In this document: positions 12,347 through 22,240 of the stretch, piece by piece
How positions within the stretch are numbered: position 1 is the stretch's first letter
Layout of the letters: each line of letters opens with the position of its first letter
Source: Hygrocybe punicea
Taxonomy: Eukaryota > Basidiomycota > Agaricomycetes > Agaricales > Hygrophoraceae
NCBI GenBank assembly: GCA_963556145.1
Contig: OY744463.1
Coordinates: forward strand, 7,812,001-7,876,000
Reading direction: 5' to 3'
DNA length: 64,000 nucleotides
Made by a program: the position numbers and the translations under genes
Notes under the pieces: generated by a model
Seen by the model: the letters and a program-made list of their open reading frames with translations, nothing else
Databases searched by the model: none
Told to the model about the DNA's origin: nothing

Positions 12347-12690
12347 GTACTGTGGGTACAGTGTTCAGAATGTATTCTCTAACATGTAAACTCTATGGGA
12401 CTCTATGGGACTCTGAGGTAGTCTGCAGCACTCTCAGACACTTTCAGACACTCCTGTGACACCCTGGGAAAATGAAACATTCCCAGGATACTGTGAGAGC
12501 CAAAGTGTTTTTCCTGATGGATTGACGGTGCAGGGAACAAGTCACTGATGTCGCATCTCACAGCCCGTGCTTCTGTGTATGAGACAATTGAGGAGGAAAA
12601 CTCAAACCCACCTACTCCTCATCACACCGTCGTTACCAAGAAGAGCAATACCGAGGTTGCTGGTGATGAAGTCAGCTTTGAGGTCTGCCA

Positions 12691-13177
12691 TCTTTGATGC
12701 CTCTTGGGACATTTGTTTGGTTCTTGATTAAGCTTGATTGCTTGAATCGCATTATTGGTTTTCTTAATTTGCCTCCGGTCAAATTTGCCTCTTATTTCAG
12801 TCTTACTTTCCTGAAACTCTTATTTCGTCTGGTTTATGCTTGAGCCCAAAAATACTAAGACTCATGTTTTCTTGGCTGGGAGATAGTGATGTGACAGACT
12901 CTTGTCATAGGTTTTTGGGAGAAATCGGAAGTCGGGGAAATGTAGCTAGCATGAGATAAAAGGAGGGCTAAATCTACAAGAACATGACTGACAATTTGGG
13001 TGTGATGTGCAGGCGGAGACGATCAGCCCAAAAGAAAGGGCAACAAGGGAGGGCTGACGAAAGGCGAGCCTGAACGGCAAACCCAAACAAAAAACCAAAA
13101 ACCCCAGAAACTAATAAGACAACATGGCAAGAGAAAGAGACAAATCAAGCTAGGAAAGGAAAGGGTGGCATAAAGAA
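12691..13177. other. 3' flank of the first DIRS-like element
   Basis: No gene seen. A/T-rich to 12960, then purine-rich on the plus strand up to the stop of the tyrosine recombinase. It probably holds the 3' non-coding end of the DIRS-like element; the terminal repeats could not be defined by eye. Confidence 0.4.
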
Positions 13178-15230
13178 TCAACGATGAGTGCGGGATTTTG
13201 CGAATGAGGAGGGAGGCGGCAGGAGTTCGGCATAGAGAGGGGCGATGGATTTGAGATCTCTCCAGTAGCGCAAGAAAGCGTCAGAGGACCAGCGGCCCAG
13301 CATCTTTACAATATCCGTCGGGACACCGCAAAGAAGAAGTTCTGTTGTCCCGCTAATGCGAAAGCTGTGACCCAAAAAGATCAGGTAACCAATGTAGATG
13401 CAGGTTCTTGGTGGCTTCGGAACTATATAAGAAGAAATAATGATCCTAACCAGAGGGTGTCAGCGTAGAAGTGACAGTGGATAAGTCAGTGTCAGGAATA
13501 GTAGTAAAGGAAATGGAATTGGAAGTAAAATATAATGCCGCTGCGTAAAACTGAACAAATGACAATGAATCCGGCGATGAACGGAGTGTAAACGGATGAA
13601 TAATGAAGAACCTGACGATGCCGACGATGTCGGGTACAGCGGGTCAGGTCAGGTCGGGTCGGAAACGATGAACAAATAATAGAAACAATCAATAAAGACG
13701 ACAAAGTGAACTATAAAAAGCTAAGGGTCTACGAGGACGAGCATTTGAAGTGATTAAAATGATTCTGACTATATGGAAACGGGGACTAAAGGTATCTTTT
13801 TTTTTTTTTGTACGGTTGTCGGGGACCGTTTTTATAGTACATGTGTGTGTAGCTACTTTTGGACATGTCTACTTTGGCCAATAGAAACTACAAAGAAAAG
13901 CTGGAATGGGGATGTGGAAAGGGGGGTTGCAATGCGACGAAGACAGGAAAATGGAGGGGAAAACGAATACCCAAGGAAAAGATCTAAACTGTCCTACATA
14001 TCTCTGAAAGGACGACGGGATGCATAAATATGGTAAGTCCGAAGTCAGGGATTGAGTCCGATGAGATCCATCTTCTAGAATTGGAACTCTGAGGCGTTTG
14101 AGGCTCCCGAATTTGGTCCAAGAGCGGCTGTGATGAAGCGGCATACGTCAGGTCATGTCGGTCACGTCGGGTCAGGTCACGTCGGGTTACATCGGGTTAT
14201 GTCGGGTTCGAATGCGAGTTGAATGGAGGGCGCGGGTTCATCCGGATTTGTGATATATCGAGGATATGGACTCAGAGGGACGTCGACCCTCTACACCGAG
14301 GTGTGTCCAAACGCTGTTACAGTGGGCAAGAAATTTTCGCACACAAAGGGCGAGGTGCCCTGAAGAAGTATTATATGCGAACAGAGGAAAATTTGCTGGG
14401 ATTTCATTCGCCGTGAGGTGCGACTCAAGGGCAGCGATAGGATCTGTTGGCCCAAATTGGTGGCAAATCACGATATATGTGCCTTTCATGCGCTTTACCT
14501 TATCCAAAGGGAGATGGAGTTTGTGAGAGCCTCTCACAGACGCTGGTGGGAAGAGATCCGAGACTGATGGGAAGAGGCTTGGGTTATGTGAGTGGTCCAA
14601 TTGCAGGAGGAGATTGCCTAGACAGCATTGGCCCCAAAAGGCACACGAAGCAGCTGTGAGGACACAAGCATCGAAAGGATCGGAGGGAGAAAGGTAGTGA
14701 TGCAAAGCCGCAAGCATGTCATAGGTGACTGGCAGGCACAGCTGGCGTTTCAACAAAGCAGGAGCAAGATTCTTGACACCCCGGACAATGTAGAAGAGAT
14801 GTGTGCCGCCGTGGTATGGGAGATCATTCATGATATGCCATGCACGGATGCCGGAAAGATCGTTATGAACAGAAGAACCACTGTGCGTACCAGTGGCAGA
14901 GGCAGCGAAAGAGCACAGGAGGAGTTCAGATGCTGGGAGACATTCCGATGCAGGGATTGAGTTTGCCTTGCAGAATTCCATGAACCTTGAGACACCACCA
15001 TTGTAGTTTTTATGAGTAGACGCGGCCCATGCATGCGCGAGAGTATGGTCTATTGATGGCAAAAACGAAGCGAGAGATGGGGGAATAAGAGATGGCGCTG
15101 AATTAGATGTCACAAAATCAGAAATGGAGGATGTAACCAGGGCGGCCATGTGAATGAGAGTTGCATCAGACACCATGAAGGGCACAAGGAGAAAGACGCC
15201 CACAGCCAAAAACAGAGAAACAAATCTCAT
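13178..15230 (-). pseudogene. tyrosine recombinase of DIRS-like element 1
   Basis: Would integrate the circular cDNA of the element. N-terminal core-binding part: HAWAASTHKNYNGGVSRFM and FCKANSIPASECLPASELLL. Catalytic part: AFWGQCCLGNLLL, where the family has Arg in the position before LG, so the first catalytic Arg appears changed to Cys (TGT from CGT). Later GHSFRISGTTELLL carries His and the second Arg, GRWSSDAFLRYW carries Trp and the nucleophilic Tyr. A 906-bp insertion (13379-14284) separates the first Arg block from the HxxR-Y block. The first Met on the frame is at 15230; a start at 15149 (MAALVTSS) is equally possible. Dead by both the insertion and the Arg loss. Confidence 0.85.
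13379..14284. mobile_element. 0.9-kb insertion in the recombinase, possible solo LTR
   Basis: It interrupts the coding sequence between LGVEG and GHSFRIS on the minus strand; codons on both sides would join in frame. It contains a minus-strand TATA box (TATAAAAA near 13833) and poly-T, and clusters of GACCTGACCCGAC-type repeats near both ends (13636-13660 and 14150-14205). No clear target duplication or inverted ends were found. A solo LTR or another non-autonomous element with subterminal repeats are both possible. Confidence 0.5.
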
Positions 15231-15333
15231 TTTTTACATAACACATTGGCAGTATACACATGCAAGCTTACAGGAACAAGCGCCAAGTGGGAGCTAAAAC
15301 ATGACAGGAACTGGGAGGCAAAAACAAACAACA

Positions 15334-17080
15334 TCAAGGGGGTGAAACTGCAGGGGCCATGAAACGACGTAAGAAAAATGGGATACGAGGTGGATGAGGT
15401 AAAACATTAGACCACGAAGGGAAAAGACCCCTCGAAGCACCATCTGCCAGATTGTCTTCAGAGCAGACCCACGTAATAGCAAACCAGATGTCAAACTCAT
15501 GAAATAGTAGAAGGATGTGACGGAGGAGTGAGTTTTGATGGTGGTTACATGAAAGGCCAGCACCGAAGGCACCCATGATGCCAGTGTTATCAGAACGAAG
15601 AGAGATAGAGACAGAACGAGTATCATGATTTATGATTGTGAGCAGGGCCAGAAAAACTGCCACCATCTCAGCCCAGCCAATATCTCTGCCATCAGAATGC
15701 CAACCAGGCACAAGGGGCCATGCTGACCAATGGCCATCCCACACAAGCCCGATGCCCCATGACGATGAAGCATGGACAAAGATGGTAGAAGGCGACAAAG
15801 GTGGACAAGCGGAGATGTTCATACCACACCACAGGAGGGATAGTTGCTCGTGCCACCAAGAGATGTCAGCGAGGGTAGCTGAGGGAATGTGGAGTTTAGT
15901 AAAACACGACAGGCGAGAGGCGAATGCCGCTAGAAAATGATAGAGTGAAGGGAGGTGGGAATGACTTGTGAGGATCATGACTGAGCAATGATTCAGAGAG
16001 CCAACGACAGATTCACACTCTTTGCAAGTGATGGATGCACCGGGAACCCAGCCAATGAGCTTTGAAAGAAATTTTGTACGTTTTGAATCCAGAAGGGAGA
16101 CAGATTTTGAGACGAGGTTCCAATGAAACCCAATGTAGTTGAAGGAAGATGCGAAAGGGATACACTTGCCCGGTTTTGTAGACCAGGGCCAACCTAAGTC
16201 CGCACCCACATCCCAGAGCAGGGATTTGTCATAAGAATACGACCAGATGCCGTCGATTGCGGGCTTGATAGGAAAACGCCAGAACATGAAGTCGTCAGCC
16301 TATTTGAGAATATCGTTGACCAATTTGAAAATATAAATGCATATGATTGCATCAGCAGCGCGGCCCAAAATCCCTGATGAACTCATACAGCCGAACCAGC
16401 AACAATGATCCATATGCACACATCCTTTCCACACGACACACACATGAAGGTGGTCTTCAGGTGCGACCGGCATGCGACAGTGGGCTGAGTCAACATCCAA
16501 AACAGCAACCTTGGTACCTGGCGAGACACCAGATCGCGAGTAAAATCATCAATAAGGGAATAATAAATCAGCACGGCTGAATTGGTACCTGGTGGAGCAT
16601 TCAGAACACGAGTAAAACAGTCTATAAAAGTTCCCCAATCACAAGAAAATGCAGAGGAATCAATTTCTGAGTTGACAGACAACATTGAGGGGTCATTTCA
16701 AGGAAAAGAATGGTCTTGAATGAGGCGGGGTTTAAGCGGTTTATCGAAACACAAGCCGAGGGGAGAAGTGCGGTAGGGGCCAAAAAGGGCGAGAAATTCG
16801 CCAGGGGAGTATCCGCAAGAATATCTCCCTTCTTTGATCTCATTGGCGATGTAATCATTGATAATGGAAGGAATATCCAATGCAGATTTATGGTTAGAGG
16901 GGGAAAAAACTTCAGAAATCGAAGAAGAAATGCCAATACGGAAACCGGAATGCAACCCTTCAGGGACATCAGAAAAAATATCTAGTACACCGGCAGCTGA
17001 GAGAAACTCGTGCCATTTATCCGCTTTGAGGGGAGTGACGATAGGAAACAATTCAGACCTGAGGGTGGGATTGTGCGTTG
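15334..17080 (-). pseudogene. reverse transcriptase-RNase H of DIRS-like element 1
   Basis: Copies the element RNA. RT fingers: KADKWHEFLSAAGVLDIF, GYSPGEFLALFGPYRTSPLG, KPLKPRLIQDHSFP followed by TGA (16698-16700) and NDPSMLS, so the frame continues past the stop. VLNAPPGTNSAVL is followed by a roughly 71-bp tandem duplication (16511-16581 and 16582-16652) that shifts the frame. The catalytic region reads stop-ADDFMFW: TAG at 16300-16302 replaces the aromatic residue before Ala-Asp-Asp. RNase H follows with FVHASSSWGIG (first catalytic Asp apparently His), GWAEMVAVFLAL (Glu) and LRSDNTG (Asp). Several independent lesions show old inactivation. Confidence 0.85.
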
Positions 17081-18774
17081 TGCGAAGTAGACCCGCAGAA
17101 GGAACAGAGATGAGAGTAGAGACAGGTGTCAGCGAAAGAACAGCCGGCATGGCCGTTGAAACGGAAGCAGACACAGACGTCGTCCGGGGCTTTCCAGTAT
17201 CTGTCATCCCCTTTTGTGAGAAAGCCATTACCTGATTCGGGGCATTTATGGCCGCTGTGTGTGCCTGAGAGACAGATGCACAATGTGGGAGTGTCGGACG
17301 GTTTTGCAGGAGCTGAAGACGTGCGCTTGGAGACGGCATGATTTTGGGCGTGAGATTGACCGGCCGGCATGCCCTTGGAAGCGCCGGGCAGTTGCAAACG
17401 AAAGGGGGCAGAGCGGATACTGTCCATCGTACCATGCATGACAGCGAGTTGGTGTGAACGATCGTTATTGATGATCTGGAGCCAAAGATGAGAGTGGAAC
17501 GTGGCCGGCGAAAAGGCGTTGGATTGTTGAATGAAAGCCTGCCGAATACGAGAGTCATATAGAACATACAGGTGGAAGAGATCCGCAAAATTATGACGGC
17601 TAGTTATAAAATGAAAGTGAGAACGAAAAGTATCCGCAATCTGACGTTTCTGGGGAGAGTTGAGGTATTGCTCTATTAAGTCACAAAGGCAAGGCCAAGC
17701 CTCCCAGAAATCCGGCACAGAAATCTCCGGCTCCCCTGCCACGTCTAAAGCGGATTGCTGGATTTGAAGGCAGCCACCTTCCACAACAGTGAGAGTGTCG
17801 CTAGCGGAAGGGCAATAAAGAGCCATACGGCACCGTGAATTTGAGAGAAGGTGCAAAGGAATATGCTTATGCCAGCCTTGTTCCAAAATCTTGATAATAC
17901 TGGGAGGAAAGAGAATATCGTTTGGGTCCAGCTGCACGTTTGTAGAGGCAAGCATATAGAAACCTGGAGACACGCCAGGCAACATGAATTCACCTGGGTG
18001 TGCTGAGTAACAGCAAAGAGTGAGCGAAGGCTCAGAATAGGCTTGGAGCAAGGGAGTGATGGCCAGAAATACGGCGAGGCAAAGACTCAAGGAAAAACGA
18101 GTGAGCAGGGCTGTGAAAAGCCCTACAGTGCATATATGCACGAAGAGAGACAAGCAAGAGGAACTGCATGCTCACCTGAAGTATTGATCCTAATGTCAGG
18201 GCTTCTAGGACCTGCGTGGGGGGCTGAAATTGCACCAAGGGTGATCGTAGGGTTCAGGATTGCAGCGCGAGTGCACACAGGGTTACAGAGGACCTGAAGC
18301 AATGAAGCCATGTCAGGGATGATGCCGTTCTTCATTGAATCGATCACCATAGAGAGGGCCAGCGAAAAGGCAGATGCCACGTTGGGATCGATAAAGCCTA
18401 AAGGTGCCAGGGAGGCCATGGGATCAATGGGAGGGCTAGGCTCGAGGGAAGCTATCAAAGGAAGGACCATGGCCTGGAATCTGGAAGGACTAGGAGGCGA
18501 AGAGGCCAGAGCTCGAGGAAAGGCCGGAGAGGAAACCCTGGATGAAAGAATGGCCAGGATTGACGGAATGGATGGAGAGGAGCGAAGTTGAACGGGAGCA
18601 GTCACGACCGGGGAATGAGGGGTGGGAGGGGGAATGGAGCTGGGAGGGGGAGCCAAGGCGGGAAGGGGAGCCAAAGATGAGGACGAGGGAAAAAAGGAAA
18701 GGGCTGTCGGAATCAAGGAAGAGGAAGTTGGAATCGGAGTGGGAAGAGAAGGAGTGATAGGATCGAGAGACAAG

Positions 18775-19054
18775 TAGTGTTGCCACGACTAGACTATTTA
18801 CACCAAAATTTTAGTAGTCATAGTTGATAGTTGCAGCTAAAGTTGCAGCTTAGCTGGTCATTGTAGTCAACTAAACTTGAGAATAGTCAACTATAATTAA
18901 ACAAATGTATGTTAAATCACTTATAAATACCAGGACAGACATGATATAATTTTAGTCAACTAGATAGTCATAGTTGCAACTAGCTGAGTTGCAGCTAAAA
19001 TCAACTATGACTATGACTGCCAGTTGACTAGTAGTCTTAGTCGTGGCAACACTA
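18775..19054. mobile_element. 280-bp hAT-like MITE
   Basis: Perfect 17-bp TIRs: TAGTGTTGCCACGACTA at 18775 and its complement ending at 19054. Flanked by the 8-bp target duplication GAGACAAG at 18767-18774 and 19055-19062. The YARNG start and 8-bp duplication fit hAT. The inside is AT-rich with repeated TAGTCA/TTGCAGCTA words and no gene. Confidence 0.92.
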
Positions 19055-19257
19055 GAGACAAGTAGTTAATGGCACGGGTAACCCCCGGGTACAACTGGGT
19101 GTACCCGTACCCATACCTGGCTTTACCTGTACCCGTGGCGACAGGTACGGGTTCTGGTGGGTATGGGTCCGGGTACACCTAGTTACCCGGGGGTATCCCA
19201 CCACAATGTGGTGGGGTGCTGGTGAGGTGTCACCGGTGAGGTCTCGAACCCCCTGCA

Positions 19258-19312
19258 ACCTCGCGAATGCAGCCCAACGTCAATTGACGTTGGGGTTGCA
19301 TACTCACGAGGT
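19258..19312. repeat. 55-bp palindromic module
   Basis: ACCTCGCGAA ends, perfect core CCAACGTCAATTGACGTTGG at 19273-19292. One of three in the GTACCC-family element. Confidence 0.9.
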
Positions 19313-19406
19313 GTTGGCCAGGGGGGCGGGGACCTGGGCACTGGTGCCAGGAACCTCGCACACCGTACCCGTTATCGGTGGGTACCCACCACATTCCATC
19401 CTAAGT

Positions 19407-19463
19407 ACCTCACGAACAACGGGGGCGCGTCAATTGACGCGCTCCGTTTGTTTTCGCGAGGTT
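19407..19463. repeat. 55-bp palindromic module
   Basis: ACCTCACGAA...GCGCGTCAATTGACGCGC...TTCGCGAGGT. Second of three in the GTACCC-family element. Confidence 0.9.
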
Positions 19464-19507
19464 GGATGGGGCTGGGGAGTTTCCATGGGCGTCCGCGCGT
19501 GCTCACT

Positions 19508-19562
19508 ACCTCGCGAACAATGGGGGCACGTCAATTGACGCGCTCCGTGTTTTCGCGAGGTT
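19508..19562. repeat. 55-bp palindromic module
   Basis: ACCTCGCGAA...CACGTCAATTGACGCG...TTTCGCGAGGT. Third of three; it and the second module are near-duplicates with flanking sequence (GTTGGATGGGGCTGGGG-type), suggesting local tandem copying. Confidence 0.9.
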
Positions 19563-20810
19563 GGATAGGGCTGGGGACGTCACATGGGTGTCTGCCTCAT
19601 GTCCATTGTCCGTTGCCCCCATCCCCGTTCCCGTGCTTGCTGTCCTCGTCGTCGCCATTGTCGTCATCCCTGTTGCCATCGTCCTTCTTGTCCCGGTCTC
19701 CGTTGTCCTCGTTGTCCCATTCCCCCGTTGTCGTCTTCCCGTTGTCATAGTTGCCGTTCCCGCTTTGTCGTCATCTTCCCATTCTCGCCGTCGTTGCGTT
19801 CATCGTCATTCTTGTCTTCGTTTACCCCGTCGTCCTCATTCCCGTCGTCCTCGTTCTTGCTGTCATGGTCGGCCTGGGTTGTCCCCGTTCTCAGCTGCGT
19901 CCCATCTGCTTGTTGCTGTTGCCGTGTTCGCGTTCGTTTGGCGCGAGGGTGCGGGAAAAAAACCTAAAAGTATTTAAGTAGTTAGTAGAATAAATGAATA
20001 AATGAATAGAATGCTTACCTGGGGTGTCCTGGCACCCACACCCGTTGCCATGTCATTGTTGTTGAAGGAAATCATATGTCATGGGACCATGACAGTACCT
20101 GTGAGCTAACCCATGAAAACCCATACCCGGCGGCACGGGTACGGGTTTGTCACAGGTCCCGATGTGGCTACCCATACCTGTACCCGGGCCTACCTGTAGG
20201 AAAAACCCGCACGGGTTCATGTACCCATGCAATACACTAGAGACAAGGGGTGTGGAGTGGAAGGAAAAGAAATAAATCGAGGCGGCACAGAAGACGCTGC
20301 GAGACAGGAAGGGCCAGCCAGAGCAGAAAGCAATTGGGGAGCTTTTCCTTTCCCTGCGCGAGTGGACCTGGTAACAGGAGTTGTCAACCTAGAGGGAGCC
20401 TTGTGTGAATGTTTTGCCGGGGGCACGCTGGCGGCCAGGGGAGGATCTTCTTCGATTGAATCTAGGACAAGCGCCCGTTGTCAGGAAGGGGATGGAGGTA
20501 TATCTGTCAGAATCTGGTCGATCACTTCCAGATTGAGGTCGTCTGCTGGCAAACCAGGAGAGGAGGTCCTATCTATGGCAGAAGGAGAGGAAGGTAGAGT
20601 GGTAGGGAGGGCGGTGGAAGGGAGAGTGGCGGAGGAAGGGAAAGAAGAATGGAGAGAGTCGGAGGCAGCTATGGGGACCGACATGAGGCAAGGAAACGAC
20701 GAGGGAACGAGGCCAAAAACCTGAGAGATGGTGGATCTAGGGACGAGTGAGACGCGTCGTGATGGTGCCTGATCTGGGGATTAGATGTAGACCAGATCAG
20801 GACCACTGCC

Positions 20811-20820
20811 CTTATATAGG
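20811..20820 (-). promoter_or_regulatory. TATA box of DIRS-like element 1
   Basis: CCTATATAAG on the minus strand, about 130 bp upstream of the gag start at 20684 and followed by GGCAGTGGTCCTGATC. Position and sequence fit a core promoter of the element. Confidence 0.55.
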
Positions 20821-20850
20821 CAGCTCGCAGAGTTTGAAGGTCATGCCGCG

Positions 20851-21248
20851 ACACGAGTCCGTGCACTCTTCACATGTTCTGAGTGCGCCTAAGTTGTTCA
20901 AGACATTTTTCCTGTCTTGGCTGTCTTAGTTGTCTGGATTCAAGACGGCTAAGATTGGCTAAGAAATATTAAGCCATATTGGGTTTTCCTGATGTCTATG
21001 TCCATGCAGGCAAAGTTTCTGGCAGAAGGAATTTGTTTTGGAAGTGGTTACAAGAAACAAATTTGTGGTATAGCGAGAAACTCAGTTTTGGGGGAAAAAA
21101 CGGGAAGGGGTTTTTGCAAACTTGAAAACAGTGTCCAGTCCTAATCAAGAAGTCAAATGAGCTGTGACTCCCAGATATTAGGAGCCCAGCGACACGTTAA
21201 GCGAAGTGGACTCCCAATGATTAGGAGATGGGTGAGTTACTCACAGTT
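20851..21248. other. junction between the two DIRS-like elements
   Basis: No gene seen. It must contain the 5' end of element 1 and the 3' end of element 2. A pair of GACTCCCA(G/A)(A/T)(T/G)ATTAGGAG repeats occurs at 21166-21184 and 21208-21227. Terminal repeats could not be paired by eye. Confidence 0.4.
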
Positions 21249-22240
21249 CTAGCGGGGAGGTGGCATTGCATAGCGCAGGAAGGGTTCCAGGATTGGCATT
21301 CCCTGCATATATGGGGCCATGACTACTGCATGTTGGTGTAGGTATGTTAGGAATGCGCCAGTGGTCCAGCGACCAATGGTTTTTACCACCTCAAAGGGAA
21401 CACCTCATAGTAGGAGTTCGAGTGTGGCTCCAATACGGATCCCATGTCCCTAGAAGGGAGGTATTTTCAGTGCTTTGCTGATATCCTTCAGGCATGATAT
21501 AAAAGCTGATTGTGTGAGAGGTTGGAGTCCTTGAGGGTGGCGCCATGCAAATAAAGGATCAGCTGGGGATGGGTTGTTGATGCCGAAGTGGTTATTGATG
21601 GCAGCCTCTGGATCCGATGGGCCTGGTTGTGTCGACCAGTATATATCTTCACCTTCTCGTGAAGTCTTGGTGACTGGGATGTGGAAAACTGATACTTTGA
21701 GATTGTTGCGATCTTTCCGCCAAGTCATGTCAGAGCATTTGACATGTAGGTCAGGATTGAAGGCTTTTAATGTGGGAACAGTAAGTTCACCAAGGTGAGA
21801 TATGGAATAAAAGGCGGTCATGAGGCAAGCATAGAAGGCAGCATCAAAAGGGAGCATTAGGTCCAGTTCATCCTTGGCCATTGCTAGGAATTGGGTGGTG
21901 ACGGGTTCCCTCTTGGCACGAATGGATGTGGGGGGAGTGAGGGAAATGGCGCCATCGAGGGCTGCTTTTATCTCTGGGTGATTGGCGCACCATGGCTGGC
22001 CATGGGGAATGTGTCATGCATGGACAGCGAAGACATAATTGGCCAGAGTCTTTCCGGAGTAAGCTCCAGCGCAGTTAGCAATGAAGGCGAGGACTAGGAC
22101 AGGCCCAGCTGGACATCGTTGAGGTTCAGGAATACTGCGGAGATCACAGAACCGGTGAAATGCAAGAAGTCCTGCACCGTATCCAGCCCGAGTGCCTTGA
22201 GCCCAGGATACACCAATGACCTCTAGAATTCAGTCTAGGT
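21249..22240 (-). pseudogene. tyrosine recombinase of DIRS-like element 2
   Basis: N-terminal part reads AGLLAFHRFCDLRSIPEPQR, FIANCAGAYSGKTLANYVF and AVHAWHIPHGQPW. Catalytic part: MTAFYSISHLGELTV, where the family has Arg before LGE, so the first catalytic Arg appears to be His (CAC from CGC). GHGIRIGATLELLL carries His and the second Arg; the next codon is TGA (21405-21407) where relatives have Arg before GVP; GRWTTGAFLTYLHQHA carries the Tyr. Stop at 21249. One TGA and one catalytic substitution inactivate it. Otherwise the frame is continuous from about 22240. Confidence 0.85.

Larger units (their letters stand above)
10712..12515. mobile_element. TIR element with CTCAGAG-type subterminal repeats
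   Basis: Ends are inverted repeats, AGGAAAAACACT at the left and its complement at the right. Inside the left end is a dense field of CTCTGAG/GAGCACT repeats (10730-10900), and related ACTCTGAG/CTCAGAC repeats occupy 12385-12480. It has no coding capacity apart from the nested hAT-like element at 11359-12346. No clear target duplication was found because the flanks are themselves near-palindromic (CATC/GATG). It lies in the conserved gene just after the SQSSIDLS segment. Superfamily undecided; subterminal repeats would fit hAT or CACTA. The stretch 10920-11358 is AT-rich with nothing recognised. Confidence 0.65.
3090..12690 (+). pseudogene. conserved Agaricomycete serine-rich gene, broken
   Basis: Segments in the right order resemble one long, serine-rich, intrinsically disordered protein of unknown function conserved in mushrooms, as I remember it: KKSKLSLLGVVGARDKDQ (3100), RSLACIGSWAQLK (3810), KKQSILGLGLPVSIRMP (4070), the open frame 4967-6463 with DPDSDIPDELQVIL and KKSFDFTGELKKLN, DPFEYGLPSLP (6750), SSFYFWAP (6895), FGGEHMIKAQHGLL (10345), and SQSSIDLSDLNMILANA (10620). 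Many frameshifts and stops occur. Two mobile elements split it, a Tc1-like one at 7762-10309 and a nested pair at 10712-12515; traces continue to about 12690. Upstream and downstream limits are approximate. No function is proposed. Confidence 0.6.
19063..20239 (-). mobile_element. non-autonomous hAT-like element, GTACCC family
   Basis: Ends TAGTTAATGGCACGGGTA (left) and, on the reverse strand, TAGTGTATTGCATGGGTA (right). GAGACAAG flanks it at 19055-19062 and 20240-20247. GGGTAC/GTACCC repeats fill both subterminal zones. On the minus strand: a short exon with a hairpin (GGGTGT/ACACCC) directly before a 55-nt intron (GTAAGC at 20018 to TTTTAG at 19964), then a GACAACGAN-type tract, then three TCGCGA/CAATTG palindromes (19508-19562, 19407-19463, 19258-19312). 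No transposase. Same plan as the elements at 11359, 40400 and 61956. Confidence 0.88.
17053..20684 (-). pseudogene. gag-like ORF1 of DIRS-like element 1
   Basis: Nucleocapsid-type protein. Start at ATG 20684 (MSVPIAASDSLHSSF); an in-frame TGA at 20481-20483 is followed by open frame RALVLDSIEEDPPL and KAPSRLTTPVTRS. At 20248 two hAT-like elements intervene; after them the frame resumes in phase at 18774 (DPITPSLPTPIP). A 173-nt intron (18175 to 18003, GTGAGC...CTCAG) leads to HPGEFMLPGVSPGFY, DFWEAWPCLCDLIEQYL and a C-terminal zinc-finger region, CVCFRFNGHAGC...CSFCGSTSHNAQ, typical of these elements. The stop is at 17053, just before the RT frame. Apart from one TGA and the insertions the frame is intact. 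Confidence 0.8.
13178..20850 (-). mobile_element. DIRS-like retrotransposon 1
   Basis: Minus-strand order is TATA box (20811-20820), gag with zinc finger (20684 to 17053), RT plus RNase H (about 17080 to 15334), then tyrosine recombinase (15230 to 13178). RT followed by a tyrosine recombinase instead of an integrase defines DIRS-like elements. Two hAT-like elements sit in gag and a 0.9-kb insertion sits in the recombinase. Stops and substitutions show it is inactive. The inverted or split terminal repeats typical of DIRS were not resolved. Confidence 0.85.

Noticed and set aside
19235..19262. tRNA-like B-box (GGTCTCGAACCCC)
   Set aside because: No matching A-box or cloverleaf could be drawn; it belongs to the subterminal zone of a hAT-like element.
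19584..19981. Arg/Ser/Pro-rich and Val-rich frames
   Set aside because: Product of the CGTTGTC-type repeat tract in the GTACCC-family element.
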